This document shows, in pieces, positions 8,537 through 17,917 of a stretch of 64,000 nt of DNA. Each line of letters starts with the position of its first letter. Within the stretch, counting starts at the first letter, position 1. Origin of the DNA: Clostridium_B lapidicellarium (GTDB lineage Bacteria > Bacillota > Clostridia > Clostridiales > Clostridiaceae); NCBI RefSeq assembly GCF_041224415.1, contig NZ_JBGFFE010000015.1, positions 1-64,000 on the forward strand. The letters are read 5' to 3'. Below the pieces are notes generated by a model. The model was not told the origin of the DNA and did no database searches. It worked only from the letters and a program-made list of their open reading frames with translations. Position numbers and translations under genes: made by a program.

Positions 8537-10933
8537 ATGAAATTTAAAAATCTACTGAGTAAATTTGACAAAAAGTTCATGTTATTTGATGGGGCTATGG
8601 GAACTATGCTTCAAAAATCAGGGCTTCAACCTGGAAAACTTCCGGAAATCTTAAATGTGACCGATGCGGAAGTTATAAAACAGATACATAGAAAGTATCT
8701 GGATGCAGGGGCGGATATAATAATATCCAATACTTTTGGAGCCAATGAACTTAAATATAATTCTTCAGATTATACTATAGAGGATATTATTACAGCCGGG
8801 GTGAAAATTGCAAAAGAAGAGGCCGGGAGAAAAGGAAAATTGGTCGCATTGGATCTAGGTCCAATAGGCCAGGTTATGGAACCAACTGGAAATTTAAGCT
8901 TCAAGGCAGCGTATAAACTGTTTAAAAATCAGGTTGTTATAGGTGAAAGAACAGGAGCGGATTTGATCCTAATAGAAACCATGTCTGATCTGTATGAAGC
9001 TAAGGCAGCTGTTCTTGCAGCTAAGGAAAATTCATCTCTTCCGGTATTTTGTACAATGACTTTTCAGAAGGATGGCAGAACTCTTATGGGTACTGATCCT
9101 AAAACCATGGTAGTTGCACTTGAGGGTTTGGGGGTAGATGTCCTCGGAGTAAATTGTTCTCTTGGACCAGCTGAACTTCAGGGAATTGTGGATGAAATAT
9201 TAAAGTATTCATCCATCCCTGTTTTAGTTCAGCCAAATGCAGGACTTCCGAGATACGACGGCAGAAATACGGTTTATGATATAACCCCTGAAGAATTTTC
9301 AAATAATATAGTAATCATGGCTAAGAAAGGAGTCAGGATTTTTGGGGGCTGCTGCGGTACAGATCCTGAATTCATAGAATCTATTGTAAATGCCCTTAAA
9401 TTTATGAAACCTCTTGATATAAGAGAAAAGGGCTATACTGCAGTCTGTTCTCCTACTAAAACTGTTTTTATAGGGAAAGGGATAAAGATTATCGGGGAGA
9501 AAATAAATCCCACGGGACAGGAAGATTATAAGAAAGAACTGATAGAGGGAAAAGTAAATTATATAAAAAAGCAATCTGTTGTCCAGGATAATCAAGGAGC
9601 TGATATATTGGGGTTAAATGTAGGATTGCCTGAAATAGATGAACCTTCTACGATGAAAAAAGCTGTAAAGGCAGTTCAAGAGGTGGTTCAGCTGCCTGTT
9701 GACATAGATAGTCCCAACCCAAGGGCCCTAGAAGCTGGAGCCAGGATATACAACGGAAAACCCATAATAAATTCTGTCAACGGGAAGAAAAAAGTTATGG
9801 AGACTGTATTTCCGATAGTCAAAAAATATGGAGGATGTGTAATAGCTCTTACTATAGACGAAAATGGAATACCAAATAATGCAGAGGACAGGGTTTCAAT
9901 TGCAGGTAAGATAATAAAAACTGCAGCTTCCTATGGTATAAGTAAAAGAGATATAATAGTTGACTGTCTGACACTTACTGCATCGGCACAGCAGAAGGAA
10001 GTCATGGAGACAATAAAAGCTGTAAAACTTGTAAAGGAAAAATTTGGGGTTAAAACTGTTCTGGGAGTGAGCAACATATCCTATGGACTTCCGAGAAGAT
10101 GTGTATTAAATAGGACTTTTCTTGCTCTGGCGCTTAATGCAGGTCTTGATCTTCCGATAATGAACACACAGGATCAGGGAATGAAAGATATTATAGCGGG
10201 ATTCCAGGTCTTAACTGGGATAGACAAAGAGGGAGAAAATTATATAGGTGAATATGGATCTAAATCTAATTCTCCAAAGGTAAAATGCAGTGAGACCGAT
10301 AAAAAATTGAATGATGCAATTATTGAGGGTATGGGAGAAGAAGCTGCAAGGATTACATCCAGTCTTTTAAAAGTTGAGAAGCCTGAAAATATAGTGAATT
10401 CATATATAATACCGGCTCTGGATGAAGTTGGAAAAATGTATGAGTCGCAGGATGTGTTTTTACCCCAGCTTATACAGTCTGCAGAGACTGTGAAAAAATC
10501 ATTTGAAATAATAAAGAAAAAAATATTGAAAGATGGAAAGAAAAGTATAAAAAAAGACAGTATAGTACTGGCTACTGTAAAGGGCGACATACATGATATT
10601 GGAAAAAATATAGTAAAGGTACTTTTGGAAAACTACGGATTTGATGTAATAGATTTGGGCAGGGATGTGGATATAGAAAAGGTAGTTGGTACTGTGAAGG
10701 ATAGGGATATAAAACTTGTAGGGCTCAGTGCACTTATGACCACCACTGTGCCGAATATGAAAAAGACTATAGATGCTTTGAGAGAAAATCAGCTTAAATG
10801 TAAAGTTGTAGTAGGCGGGGCAGTGCTGAACCAAAATTATGCAGATATGATAGGTGCGGACTACTATGCAAAAGATGCCAGGGAAGCTGTTAAAATAGCT
10901 CAAAAAATTTTCCCGGTATCCACCACAGTTTAA
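8537..10933 (+). CDS. metH: cobalamin-dependent methionine synthase, short form
   Basis: This 798-residue enzyme transfers the methyl group of methyl-tetrahydrofolate to homocysteine. Domains in order: homocysteine-binding barrel (~1-290) with zinc cysteines in VNCSLGP and GGCCGTD; pterin-binding barrel (~310-570) starting IIGEKINPTGQ with DIDSPNPRAL; B12 cap helices (~590-670); and a Rossmann cobalamin-binding domain (~675-798) with the base-off motif DIHDIG. The reactivation domain that binds SAM in the ~1200-residue E. coli enzyme is absent, as in many anaerobes, so reductive reactivation must come from another protein. The ATG follows AAGGGGTGG. SAM control comes from the S-box upstream. 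Confidence 0.93.
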   Translation: MKFKNLLSKFDKKFMLFDGAMGTMLQKSGLQPGKLPEILNVTDAEVIKQIHRKYLDAGADIIISNTFGANELKYNSSDYTIEDIITAGVKIAKEEAGRKGKLVALDLGPIGQVMEPTGNLSFKAAYKLFKNQVVIGERTGADLILIETMSDLYEAKAAVLAAKENSSLPVFCTMTFQKDGRTLMGTDPKTMVVALEGLGVDVLGVNCSLGPAELQGIVDEILKYSSIPVLVQPNAGLPRYDGRNTVYDITPEEFSNNIVIMAKKGVRIFGGCCGTDPEFIESIVNALKFMKPLDIREKGYTAVCSPTKTVFIGKGIKIIGEKINPTGQEDYKKELIEGKVNYIKKQSVVQDNQGADILGLNVGLPEIDEPSTMKKAVKAVQEVVQLPVDIDSPNPRALEAGARIYNGKPIINSVNGKKKVMETVFPIVKKYGGCVIALTIDENGIPNNAEDRVSIAGKIIKTAASYGISKRDIIVDCLTLTASAQQKEVMETIKAVKLVKEKFGVKTVLGVSNISYGLPRRCVLNRTFLALALNAGLDLPIMNTQDQGMKDIIAGFQVLTGIDKEGENYIGEYGSKSNSPKVKCSETDKKLNDAIIEGMGEEAARITSSLLKVEKPENIVNSYIIPALDEVGKMYESQDVFLPQLIQSAETVKKSFEIIKKKILKDGKKSIKKDSIVLATVKGDIHDIGKNIVKVLLENYGFDVIDLGRDVDIEKVVGTVKDRDIKLVGLSALMTTTVPNMKKTIDALRENQLKCKVVVGGAVLNQNYADMIGADYYAKDAREAVKIAQKIFPVSTTV

Positions 10934-11058
10934 AATGTTGAAATAAAAATAAAAATCGGCTATTAAATTTTAAATTCATGAAATTTTTATGGAATATTAT
11001 TTGTAGTTAATGTAAAATATATTTGAAAAAAAATATATATTGGTTTGGGGAGATAAAG

Positions 11059-11745
11059 ATGAATGAAAAAGCTAATGGAAAAATTGCAAAGTACGTACCA
11101 GAAATAAGAGGGACACTTAGGGATCACATGATAAATCTCCCTCTTATCATAAGAGAATCCAGCGGAATAAAAGTTTTTGGGAAAAGAATAAAATCTCTTG
11201 CTTTTACTACGGACATAGCGATTATAAAGAACATAAACGCAGATGCAATTTTGGCGGTATATCCCTTCACACCTCAGTCTGTTATAACAGAAGCTCTCGT
11301 TGCAGCTTCTGACATGCCAATATTTTGCGGAGTAGGAGGAGGACTTACTACCGGAAAGCGTGTTATAAATCTGGCACTTAATGCTGAATTTAACGGTGCA
11401 ATGGGGGTAGTTGTAAATAGTCCTACGCCTAATGAAATTGTAAGAGCTGTGAGAGATGCAATTGACATTCCAATTATAGTTACAGTAACTTCTGAAAGAG
11501 ACGATATTGAAAAGAGAATAGAAGCGGGTACCTCAATATTAAATGTAGCTGCAGGCAAAAATAGTATAGATTTGGTGAAAAAGATAAGAAAAAATCATCC
11601 TGAATTCCCTATAATAGCCACAGGAGGGAAAAATGAAGAAAACATTAGAAAAACTATAGAGGCAGGTGCAAATGCCATTTCGTACACACCCCCGTCTACT
11701 GCCGAACTTTTTAAAGGAACCATGGAGCGGTATAGAAATGCTTAA
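11059..11745 (+). CDS. TIM-barrel protein of unknown function
   Basis: The 228-residue protein starts at ATG 11059 after GGGGAGATAAAG; upstream in-frame codons from 11023 lack such a site. The sequence shows a repeating beta/alpha pattern with glycine-rich phosphate-gripper-like turns (CGVGGGLTTGKR, then ATGGKNEENIRKTIEAGANAISY), like indole-glycerol-phosphate or phosphate-binding barrels. Similar clostridial proteins are often labelled 'hydrolase' without evidence. It follows metH by 125 bases and precedes a terminator. A methionine- or one-carbon-related role would be a guess from position only. Confidence 0.6.
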   Translation: MNEKANGKIAKYVPEIRGTLRDHMINLPLIIRESSGIKVFGKRIKSLAFTTDIAIIKNINADAILAVYPFTPQSVITEALVAASDMPIFCGVGGGLTTGKRVINLALNAEFNGAMGVVVNSPTPNEIVRAVRDAIDIPIIVTVTSERDDIEKRIEAGTSILNVAAGKNSIDLVKKIRKNHPEFPIIATGGKNEENIRKTIEAGANAISYTPPSTAELFKGTMERYRNA

Positions 11746-11767
11746 ATTTAATAAGTAATGTAAGCTG

Positions 11768-11807
11768 ACTGGAAATATAGATTAAATATTATATTTTCAG
11801 TTTTTTT
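11768..11807 (+). terminator. intrinsic terminator
   Basis: ACTGGAAATATA (from 11768) pairs with TATATTTTCAGT (to 11801) and is followed by a run of seven T. It separates the metH region from the ABC transporter operon. Confidence 0.8.
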
Positions 11808-11850
11808 GTTTCAATCAAGTTAAAAAATAAAAAAAATCACAAAAAAGGTA

Positions 11851-11879
11851 TTGCATAATTATAATAATATATGTATAAT
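11851..11879 (+). promoter_or_regulatory. promoter of the amino-acid ABC/argGH operon, with possible ARG box
   Basis: TTGCAT (11851-11856), a 17-base spacer and TATAAT (11874-11879). The near-palindrome TGTATAATTATTTATA beginning at 11872 overlaps the -10 and resembles firmicute ArgR operators. The link to ArgR is inferred from this and from argGH downstream. Confidence 0.6.
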
Positions 11880-11938
11880 TATTTATATATTTAATCTAAG
11901 GAATTAAAGTTTTTATTATTTGAAAAGAGGAGATAGAA

Positions 11939-12763
11939 ATGAAAAAATTCAAGAAGATAATAACAATAGGACTGTCGGTGATATGTACGGCAGTATTGTT
12001 GGCAGGCTGCGGCGGCAGCGGTAATACGTCACAAAATGGACAAGGTTCTCAGGATACATTGGAGAAAGTGAAAAAATCAGGTGTTCTGAAGGTGGGTCTG
12101 GAAGATTCTTTTCCGCCTATGGAGTTTAGGGACAGTCAAAATAAACTTCAGGGTTTTGATATAGACATGGCAAATGCAATAGCTAAAAAAATGGGAGTAA
12201 AAGCTCAGTTTATCAGTACTGAATTCAATGGGATAGTTTTAGCGCTTAAATCTGGAAAGTTTGATACCATAATATCTGGAATGAGTATAACGGATGACAG
12301 AAAAAAACAGATAGATTTTTCTAAACCCTATGTGGAAAATTATCAAATTATAGTTACTAAGTCTGGAAATAGTTCCGTTAAGAGTTCAAAGGATTTGGAC
12401 GGTAAAAGGGTAGGAGTGGGACTTGGTACTACCAGTGAACAGGTAGTTAAGAAATTTAAGAATATAAAAGAAGTGAAAAAATACGATAAAACTACTGAGG
12501 AACTTCAGGATCTTTTGATAGGAAGATTGGATGCAGTAGTAGTGGATGAACCTGTTGGAAAATACTATATATCCAAATCAAATAAAAAAAGTCAATATAA
12601 TGTTTTGAGTGAAAAATTAAGTAAGGAACCCATGGGAATAGGGTTTAAAAAAGGTGATAAAAAATTAGAGGCAGAAGTACAAAAGACATTTGATGAATTG
12701 AAAAAAGACGGAACTATGTCCAAAATTTCTACAAAATGGTTTGGAGAAGATATATACAAATAA
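11939..12763 (+). CDS. polar amino-acid ABC transporter, substrate-binding lipoprotein
   Basis: This 274-residue family 3 solute-binding protein has a lipobox (LLAGC near residue 24), so it is anchored outside the membrane. The mature part opens with GVLKVGLEDSFPPMEF, followed by GFDIDMANAIAKKMG and FDTIISGMSIT. These are typical of glutamine/arginine/cystine-type binders. The ligand cannot be read from sequence; the argGH genes in the same run suggest arginine, citrulline or another nitrogen-rich amino acid. RBS GAGGAGAT precedes the ATG. Confidence 0.9.
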   Translation: MKKFKKIITIGLSVICTAVLLAGCGGSGNTSQNGQGSQDTLEKVKKSGVLKVGLEDSFPPMEFRDSQNKLQGFDIDMANAIAKKMGVKAQFISTEFNGIVLALKSGKFDTIISGMSITDDRKKQIDFSKPYVENYQIIVTKSGNSSVKSSKDLDGKRVGVGLGTTSEQVVKKFKNIKEVKKYDKTTEELQDLLIGRLDAVVVDEPVGKYYISKSNKKSQYNVLSEKLSKEPMGIGFKKGDKKLEAEVQKTFDELKKDGTMSKISTKWFGEDIYK

Positions 12764-12792
12764 TATTTTAAGAAAGGAAATGGATTGAACCA

Positions 12793-13443
12793 GTGAATAT
12801 AGAATTTATAAAAGATATACTCCCTGTTTTGCTAAAGGGCAGTGTAATGACTATGGAACTTACAGTAATCACCTTGATTTTGGGAACGCTTCTTGGCATA
12901 CTTTTAGCACTTTTGAAATTGTCTAAAAATATCGTGCTTAAATCACTGTCAGGTTTTTATACATGGGTATTCAGAGGTACACCTCTATTATTGCAGTTGT
13001 TTTTCTTCTATTATGGTTTGCCTTTTGTTGGAATAGAACTTACTCCTTTTTCAGCAGCAATATTAGGACTTTCACTTAATTGTGGAGCTTATATGGCAGA
13101 GATAATAAGAGGAGGGATTCAATCTGTAAACAAGGGACAGTTTGAGGCAGCAAAGGCACTTGGATTCAGTTATGGAGAAACCATGAGGAAGATAATACTT
13201 CCCCAGACATGGAAGCTCATAATACCACCTGTTGGGAATGAATTTATATCTATATTGAAGGACACTTCCCTGGTGTCCACTATAGCAATGGTTGAGCTCA
13301 TGAGATCAGCACAGCAGATATATGCCAGCAGTTTTGATCCGATATCGGTATTTCTTACAGCAGCGGTGCTGTATCTTATAATGACTACTGTATTTACTAC
13401 CGTATTTGGAATATTTGAAAGGAAATTGGCCGTTTACAGTTAA
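12793..13443 (+). CDS. polar amino-acid ABC transporter, permease
   Basis: This 216-residue His/Glu/Gln/Arg-type permease has five to six membrane segments. The EAA loop reads EAAKALGFSYGETMRKIILPQ, where the transporter contacts its ATPase, and FRGTPLLLQLFF is typical of the class. The start is GTG 12793; its Shine-Dalgarno (AAAGGAAA) is rather far, ~12 bases. It lies between the binding protein and the ATPase. Confidence 0.92.
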   Translation: MNIEFIKDILPVLLKGSVMTMELTVITLILGTLLGILLALLKLSKNIVLKSLSGFYTWVFRGTPLLLQLFFFYYGLPFVGIELTPFSAAILGLSLNCGAYMAEIIRGGIQSVNKGQFEAAKALGFSYGETMRKIILPQTWKLIIPPVGNEFISILKDTSLVSTIAMVELMRSAQQIYASSFDPISVFLTAAVLYLIMTTVFTTVFGIFERKLAVYS

Positions 13444-13483
13444 CTGTAGATTTATTTGAATTTATTTTGGAGGTGTAATCTAA

Positions 13484-14263
13484 ATGGAAAATACAGCTGT
13501 AAATAATTGTACAGATTTAGATAAAAATAAATATATGATAGAAGCTACTCATTTAACCAAGAGCTTTAATGATTTGGTAGTTTTTAAAGATCTTAATGTA
13601 AAAGTTAAAAAGGGTGAAGTTTTAGTTGTGATAGGACCTTCAGGTTCAGGAAAAAGTACACTGCTCAGATGCTTGAACCATCTGGAAACTTTGGACAGTG
13701 GAACTGTAGTCGTAGAAGGAGAAAAATTGAACCCGAAGGATAAGAAAATGGTGAGAAGGATAGCTACGAAGATGGGAATGGTTTTTCAGAGCTTTAACCT
13801 GTTTCCACACATGACAGCTATTCAAAATGTCATGGAAGCTCCAATGGTAGTTAAAAAGGAGAAAAAATCGAGAGCAAGGGAAGATGCTAGAAAACTTTTA
13901 GATAAGGTCGGTTTAAAAGACAAGGAAAATTTTTATCCTTCAAAGCTTTCAGGAGGTCAGCAGCAGAGGGTGGCCATTGCAAGGGCACTTGCGATGAATC
14001 CGGATATAATGCTTTTTGACGAACCAACATCTGCCCTGGATCCGGAACTCGTGGGAGAGGTTTTGAATGTAATGAAAGATCTAGTTAAAGACGGGATGAC
14101 CATGATAGTTGTGACTCATGAGATGGGTTTTGCAAAAGAAGTGGCTGATAGGGTCATATTTATGGATAATGGTAAAATAGTGGAGCAGGGAACTCCGGAA
14201 CAGATATTTTCACATCCCAAAGAAGACAGGACTAAAGCTTTTTTGTATAAAGTTATCAAGTAA
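13484..14263 (+). CDS. polar amino-acid ABC transporter, ATP-binding protein
   Basis: This 259-residue GlnQ/HisP-type ATPase carries Walker A GPSGSGKST near residue 52, Q-loop FQSFNLFPH, signature LSGGQQQR, Walker B IMLFDEPTSALDP and H-loop VTHEMGF. An N-terminal extension of ~20 polar residues precedes the usual start, but the ATG is well placed after GGAGG. It closes the transporter trio; argG follows within 25 bases. Confidence 0.93.
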   Translation: MENTAVNNCTDLDKNKYMIEATHLTKSFNDLVVFKDLNVKVKKGEVLVVIGPSGSGKSTLLRCLNHLETLDSGTVVVEGEKLNPKDKKMVRRIATKMGMVFQSFNLFPHMTAIQNVMEAPMVVKKEKKSRAREDARKLLDKVGLKDKENFYPSKLSGGQQQRVAIARALAMNPDIMLFDEPTSALDPELVGEVLNVMKDLVKDGMTMIVVTHEMGFAKEVADRVIFMDNGKIVEQGTPEQIFSHPKEDRTKAFLYKVIK

Positions 14264-14285
14264 TATATAAATGGAGGTTGAGTTT

Positions 14286-15491
14286 ATGAAAGACAAAGTG
14301 GTATTGGCGTACTCGGGAGGATTGGATACATCGGTTATCATTCCCTGGTTGAAAGAGAATTATGATCTGGAGGTTATTGCAGCCTGCATAGATGTGGGAC
14401 AAGATGATGACATGGATAAGGTGAGGGAAAAAGCCCTCAAAACAGGTGCTTCTAAAGTGTATATTGAAGATATGAAGGAAGAATTTATAAAAAATTATCT
14501 TTTTAAGGCGGTTAAGGCCAATTTGTTGTATGAGAATTCATATATGCTTGGTACTTCTCTTGCAAGGCCTCTCATGGCGAAAAAATTAGTCGAGATAGCA
14601 CATAAAGAAGGTGCCAAATATATATCCCATGGATGTACCGGAAAGGGAAACGACCAAGTGCGTTTTGAAGTTGGAGTGGCAAGTTTCGATCCGGCAATAA
14701 AGATAATAGCTCCCTGGAGGCTGTGGAATATAAAATCAAGGGAAGATGCCATAGATTATGCAAATGCCAGGGGAGTAGAGATAACTGCGACAAAAGAAAA
14801 AATATATTCAAATGATAAAAATATATGGCATGTAAGTCATGAAGGCGGAGACCTGGAAGATCCACGAAATGAACATAAGAGAAGCATGTATTTTATGACC
14901 GTCCCACCTGAAAAGGCAAAGGATGAGAATACCTATATAGAGCTCTATTTTGAAAAGGGAGAACCTAAAAAATTAAACGGGCAGGAACTGGATCCTGTTA
15001 CAATGATGGAAGAGCTGAATAAAATAGGCGGTGAAAATGGAATAGGAATAGTGGACATGGTGGAAAACAGGCTTGTAGGAATGAAATCAAGGGGAGTATA
15101 TGAAACTCCTGGCGGAACCATACTTTATACCGCTCATACTGCCCTTGAAAGGCTGACTATAGATAAAGACACTTTTCATTATAAACAATTGGTATCCCAG
15201 AAATACGGCGAACTTGTATATGACGGTCTGTGGTTTGGAAGCCTTAGGAAGGCATTGGATGCTTTCGTCGAAGCTACCCAGGAGAATGTGACTGGAACGG
15301 TAAAATTGAGGCTGTATAAGGGAAATATAATGACAGCGTCGATAAATGCCAAATACCCTTTATTTAATGAGAGCATATCTTCTTTTGGTGCCAGCGATCT
15401 GTACGATCAGAAGGATGCAGATGGTTTTATCAAATTATTCAGTCTTCCCTATAAAATTAAGTCCCTGGTAGATAAGGAGAAAAAGAATTGA
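14286..15491 (+). CDS. argG: argininosuccinate synthase
   Basis: This 401-residue enzyme joins citrulline and aspartate with ATP to argininosuccinate. The N-terminal P-loop YSGGLDTSV is clear, as are SHGCTGKGNDQVRFE and LEDPRNE. The start is ATG 14286, 9 bases after GGAGG; the upstream ATG at 14271 overlaps the Shine-Dalgarno. It shares four bases with argH if argH starts at TTG. Confidence 0.96.
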   Translation: MKDKVVLAYSGGLDTSVIIPWLKENYDLEVIAACIDVGQDDDMDKVREKALKTGASKVYIEDMKEEFIKNYLFKAVKANLLYENSYMLGTSLARPLMAKKLVEIAHKEGAKYISHGCTGKGNDQVRFEVGVASFDPAIKIIAPWRLWNIKSREDAIDYANARGVEITATKEKIYSNDKNIWHVSHEGGDLEDPRNEHKRSMYFMTVPPEKAKDENTYIELYFEKGEPKKLNGQELDPVTMMEELNKIGGENGIGIVDMVENRLVGMKSRGVYETPGGTILYTAHTALERLTIDKDTFHYKQLVSQKYGELVYDGLWFGSLRKALDAFVEATQENVTGTVKLRLYKGNIMTASINAKYPLFNESISSFGASDLYDQKDADGFIKLFSLPYKIKSLVDKEKKN

Positions 15492-16813
15492 CTATGAAAC
15501 TTTGGGGTGGAAGATTTAAAAAATCCGAAAGCAAGCTTATGGAGGATTTCAATAGCTCGTTGAGATTTGACAGGCGTCTTTATAGAGAAGACATAGAGGG
15601 AAGCATGGCCCATGTTAAAATGCTTTCTAGGTGCAATATTTTATCCCGGGAAGACGGGAAAAAAATATTGGAAGGACTGAAGTCAATACTTGGGGATATA
15701 GAAAGTGGAAAGCTGAAAGTAGAGGGAAACTACGAGGATATACACAGCTTTGTAGAGATAAATCTAATAAAGAAAATAGGTCAGGCTGGAAAAAAATTAC
15801 ATACCGCCAGAAGTAGAAATGATCAGGTGGCAGTAGATTTTAAATTGTATGTTAAAAGAGAAGCTGGTGAAGTGATTAAAAATATAGAGACACTTCAAAA
15901 TACAATAAAGAACCTGGGGGAGCGAAATAATGTGATAATGCCCGGGTATACTCACCTTCAAAGGGCCCAGGTAGTTACTTTCAAGCATTATATAATGGCG
16001 TATTATTACATGCTTTCAAGGGATAAAAAAAGAATTTTGAATGCCGTTGAAATTATGGATGAAAGTCCGCTTGGATGCTGTGCATTGGCAGGTACGACTT
16101 ATGATATAGATAGAAATTTTACTGCTGAGGAACTTGGATTTAGAAAACCAGTTGATAATTTTCTGGACGGTGTAAGTGACAGGGATTATGTCCTTGAAAT
16201 GTTATCGGATTTTTCCATATTGATCATGCATTTGAGCCGTCTTAGTGAAGAGCTTGTATTGTGGAGCAGTAAAGAATTTGATTTTGTACAGATAGATGAT
16301 GAATTTTCCACAGGAAGCAGCATAATGCCTCAGAAAAAGAATCCCGACGCTGCAGAACTCATAAGAGGCAAAACTGGGAGAGTATACGGTTCACTTGTGT
16401 CACTGCTTACCACTATGAAAGGTATTCCTCTTGCCTATGATAAGGATATGCAGGAAGACAAAGAGCAGTTTTTTAATTCCTTAGATACCGTATTAAGCTG
16501 TTTGAAGGTAATGAACGGTATACTCTCCACATTAAAAGTTAAGAAAGACAATACCTTTAATGCTGTTAAGAAGGGTTTTTTAAACGCTACAGAAGCAGCA
16601 GACTATTTAGTAGGCAAAGGTATGGCTTTTAGGGATGCACATAAGGTTATTGGTGAAATTGTACTGTACTGTGAAGATAAAAATAAATCCATTGAAGATC
16701 TGTCACTGGAGGAGCTGAAAAATTTCAGTAACTTGTTTTCAGAAGATGTTTATGAATTCATAGACTATGAAAATACATTGAACAGAGGAATTAAAAAAAA
16801 TCTCAAGCGATAG
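15488..16813 (+). CDS. argH: argininosuccinate lyase
   Basis: This ~440-residue fumarase/aspartase-superfamily enzyme splits argininosuccinate to arginine and fumarate. The family signature GSSIMPQKKNPD is near residue 280, and MKLWGGRF opens the protein. AAGGAG lies 8 bases before TTG 15488 and 14 before ATG 15494; spacing and the TTGA overlap with argG favour TTG, but the ATG cannot be excluded. It is the last gene of the arginine run, and a strong terminator follows. Confidence 0.95.
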   Translation: MTMKLWGGRFKKSESKLMEDFNSSLRFDRRLYREDIEGSMAHVKMLSRCNILSREDGKKILEGLKSILGDIESGKLKVEGNYEDIHSFVEINLIKKIGQAGKKLHTARSRNDQVAVDFKLYVKREAGEVIKNIETLQNTIKNLGERNNVIMPGYTHLQRAQVVTFKHYIMAYYYMLSRDKKRILNAVEIMDESPLGCCALAGTTYDIDRNFTAEELGFRKPVDNFLDGVSDRDYVLEMLSDFSILIMHLSRLSEELVLWSSKEFDFVQIDDEFSTGSSIMPQKKNPDAAELIRGKTGRVYGSLVSLLTTMKGIPLAYDKDMQEDKEQFFNSLDTVLSCLKVMNGILSTLKVKKDNTFNAVKKGFLNATEAADYLVGKGMAFRDAHKVIGEIVLYCEDKNKSIEDLSLEELKNFSNLFSEDVYEFIDYENTLNRGIKKNLKR

Positions 16814-16832
16814 ATTGAAGGAAGAAATGTCT

Positions 16833-16870
16833 AAAGTGGAAAGCTGATTTTAAGAAGCTTTCCACTTTTT
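16833..16870. terminator. bidirectional terminator between argH and DUF378 gene
   Basis: AAAGTGGAAAGCT pairs with AGCTTTCCACTTT around a 10-base loop. It is flanked by T on the 3' side and A on the 5' side, so it can serve both convergent genes. Confidence 0.85.
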
Positions 16871-16875
16871 AATTG

Positions 16876-17094
16876 TTAAATTTCTTTTGTATGCCTGTTA
16901 TTTTCTGTTTCTTTGCCGAAAAACGACAGTGCATATAATCCTCCAAGACCTACCAGAGCATACAGCACTCTTGTAAAGGGTGACATTGTACCAAATAGTG
17001 ATGCTATAAGATCATATCTGAAAAATCCAATTAGCCCCCAATTGAGAGCACCTATTACCACTAATACCAGTGCAATAATGTCTAATGTCCTCAT
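16876..17094 (-). CDS. DUF378 small membrane protein
   Basis: This 72-residue protein has two or three hydrophobic segments and the DUF378 pattern: an N-terminal segment with GALNWGLIG, a short polar loop with DLIASLFG, and a second segment with ALVGLGGLYAL. The function of the family is unknown. The ATG follows AAAAGGAGAT. A region able to form strong secondary structure lies just upstream. Confidence 0.85.
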   Translation of the reverse strand: MRTLDIIALVLVVIGALNWGLIGFFRYDLIASLFGTMSPFTRVLYALVGLGGLYALSFFGKETENNRHTKEI

Positions 17095-17104
17095 GTTTAC
17101 ATCT

Positions 17105-17250
17105 CCTTTTTATTTTATCCGAACGCTGCCATTGCTAATATTCCCAATTTCTCAAAGTGGGGGATAAGCACTGCTGCGCGCCTGGATAAGATTTTCTAAG
17201 GTTCAGGTGGAGAAAAGTATTCCTTATAAGCAAACCCCACCTGGATCTAA
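17105..17250. other. possible structured RNA or leader, class unknown
   Basis: This is the best-structured part of the 17095-17323 gap. The strongest helix is AGGTTCAGGTGG (17199-17210) with CCACCTGGATCT (17237-17248): 12 pairs including two G-U on the plus strand, but two A-C mismatches on the minus strand, so a plus-strand RNA folds better. ATTCCCA/TGGGGGAT near 17140-17165 also keeps its wobble pairs only on the plus strand. GGATAAG occurs twice (near 17162 and 17184) and can pair with TTATCC near 17115. Against this, the position suits a 5' leader of the minus-strand DUF378 gene, and no clear plus-strand promoter or terminator was found. Confidence 0.35.
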
Positions 17251-17323
17251 AAATTACTTTATATAAATTATTATTTACAAATTATATAAAATTTATGAGG
17301 AAAAATAAAAACAAGGAAAAATA

Positions 17324-17821
17324 TTAATTTTTACTATTTGAGGTATTATTTATTATATCTATATTTATGCTTCTTTCTACAGGTTGATATAAAGATATTA
17401 TGGTATCAGTCCTCTGTATTCCATCTATGGATTGAATTTTATTCATGAGCAGATCTTGCAGATCCGATATATTTTTGCATATTATTTTTATAAAAATGGA
17501 ATAAACTCCGGTGGTATAGTGAATTTCAACAATTTCCTTTATGTCTATCAATTTATCGAGAACGTCTTTGAAATTTCTGGCTTTATCCAGATAGATTCCG
17601 ATAAAGCCGCATACATCATATCCTATTTTGGAATTATCGATTATAAGTTTTGTCCCTTTTATTATATTCATATCCTGCATTTTTTTCATTCTAACATGGA
17701 TAGTTCCGCCGCTCACGTGACATTCTCTTGCAATTTCCAAAAAAGGAGTCCTGGAATCCTTTAAAAGGATGTCGAGAATTTGAAGGTCCAAATCATCTAA
17801 TCCAGAAACTTTTAAACTCAT
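17324..17821 (-). CDS. Lrp/AsnC-family transcriptional regulator
   Basis: The 165-residue protein has an N-terminal winged helix-turn-helix beginning LDDLDLQILDILLKDSR and a C-terminal RAM/ligand-binding domain of the Lrp/AsnC type. It is divergent from asnA, the same neighbourhood as asnC/asnA in E. coli, where AsnC senses asparagine and activates asnA; a like role here is inferred. GGAGGGG precedes the ATG. A TATAAT at 17882-17877 on the minus strand is a candidate -10. Confidence 0.9.
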   Translation of the reverse strand: MSLKVSGLDDLDLQILDILLKDSRTPFLEIARECHVSGGTIHVRMKKMQDMNIIKGTKLIIDNSKIGYDVCGFIGIYLDKARNFKDVLDKLIDIKEIVEIHYTTGVYSIFIKIICKNISDLQDLLMNKIQSIDGIQRTDTIISLYQPVERSINIDIINNTSNSKN

Positions 17822-17917
17822 TTAAATCCCCTCCTTGTTTATAGTTAAGTTATTGTTACTTAAATCCCCACTTAATATTATACCAGAAATTTTGTTAAAT
17901 TAATAATTTGAAACGTT

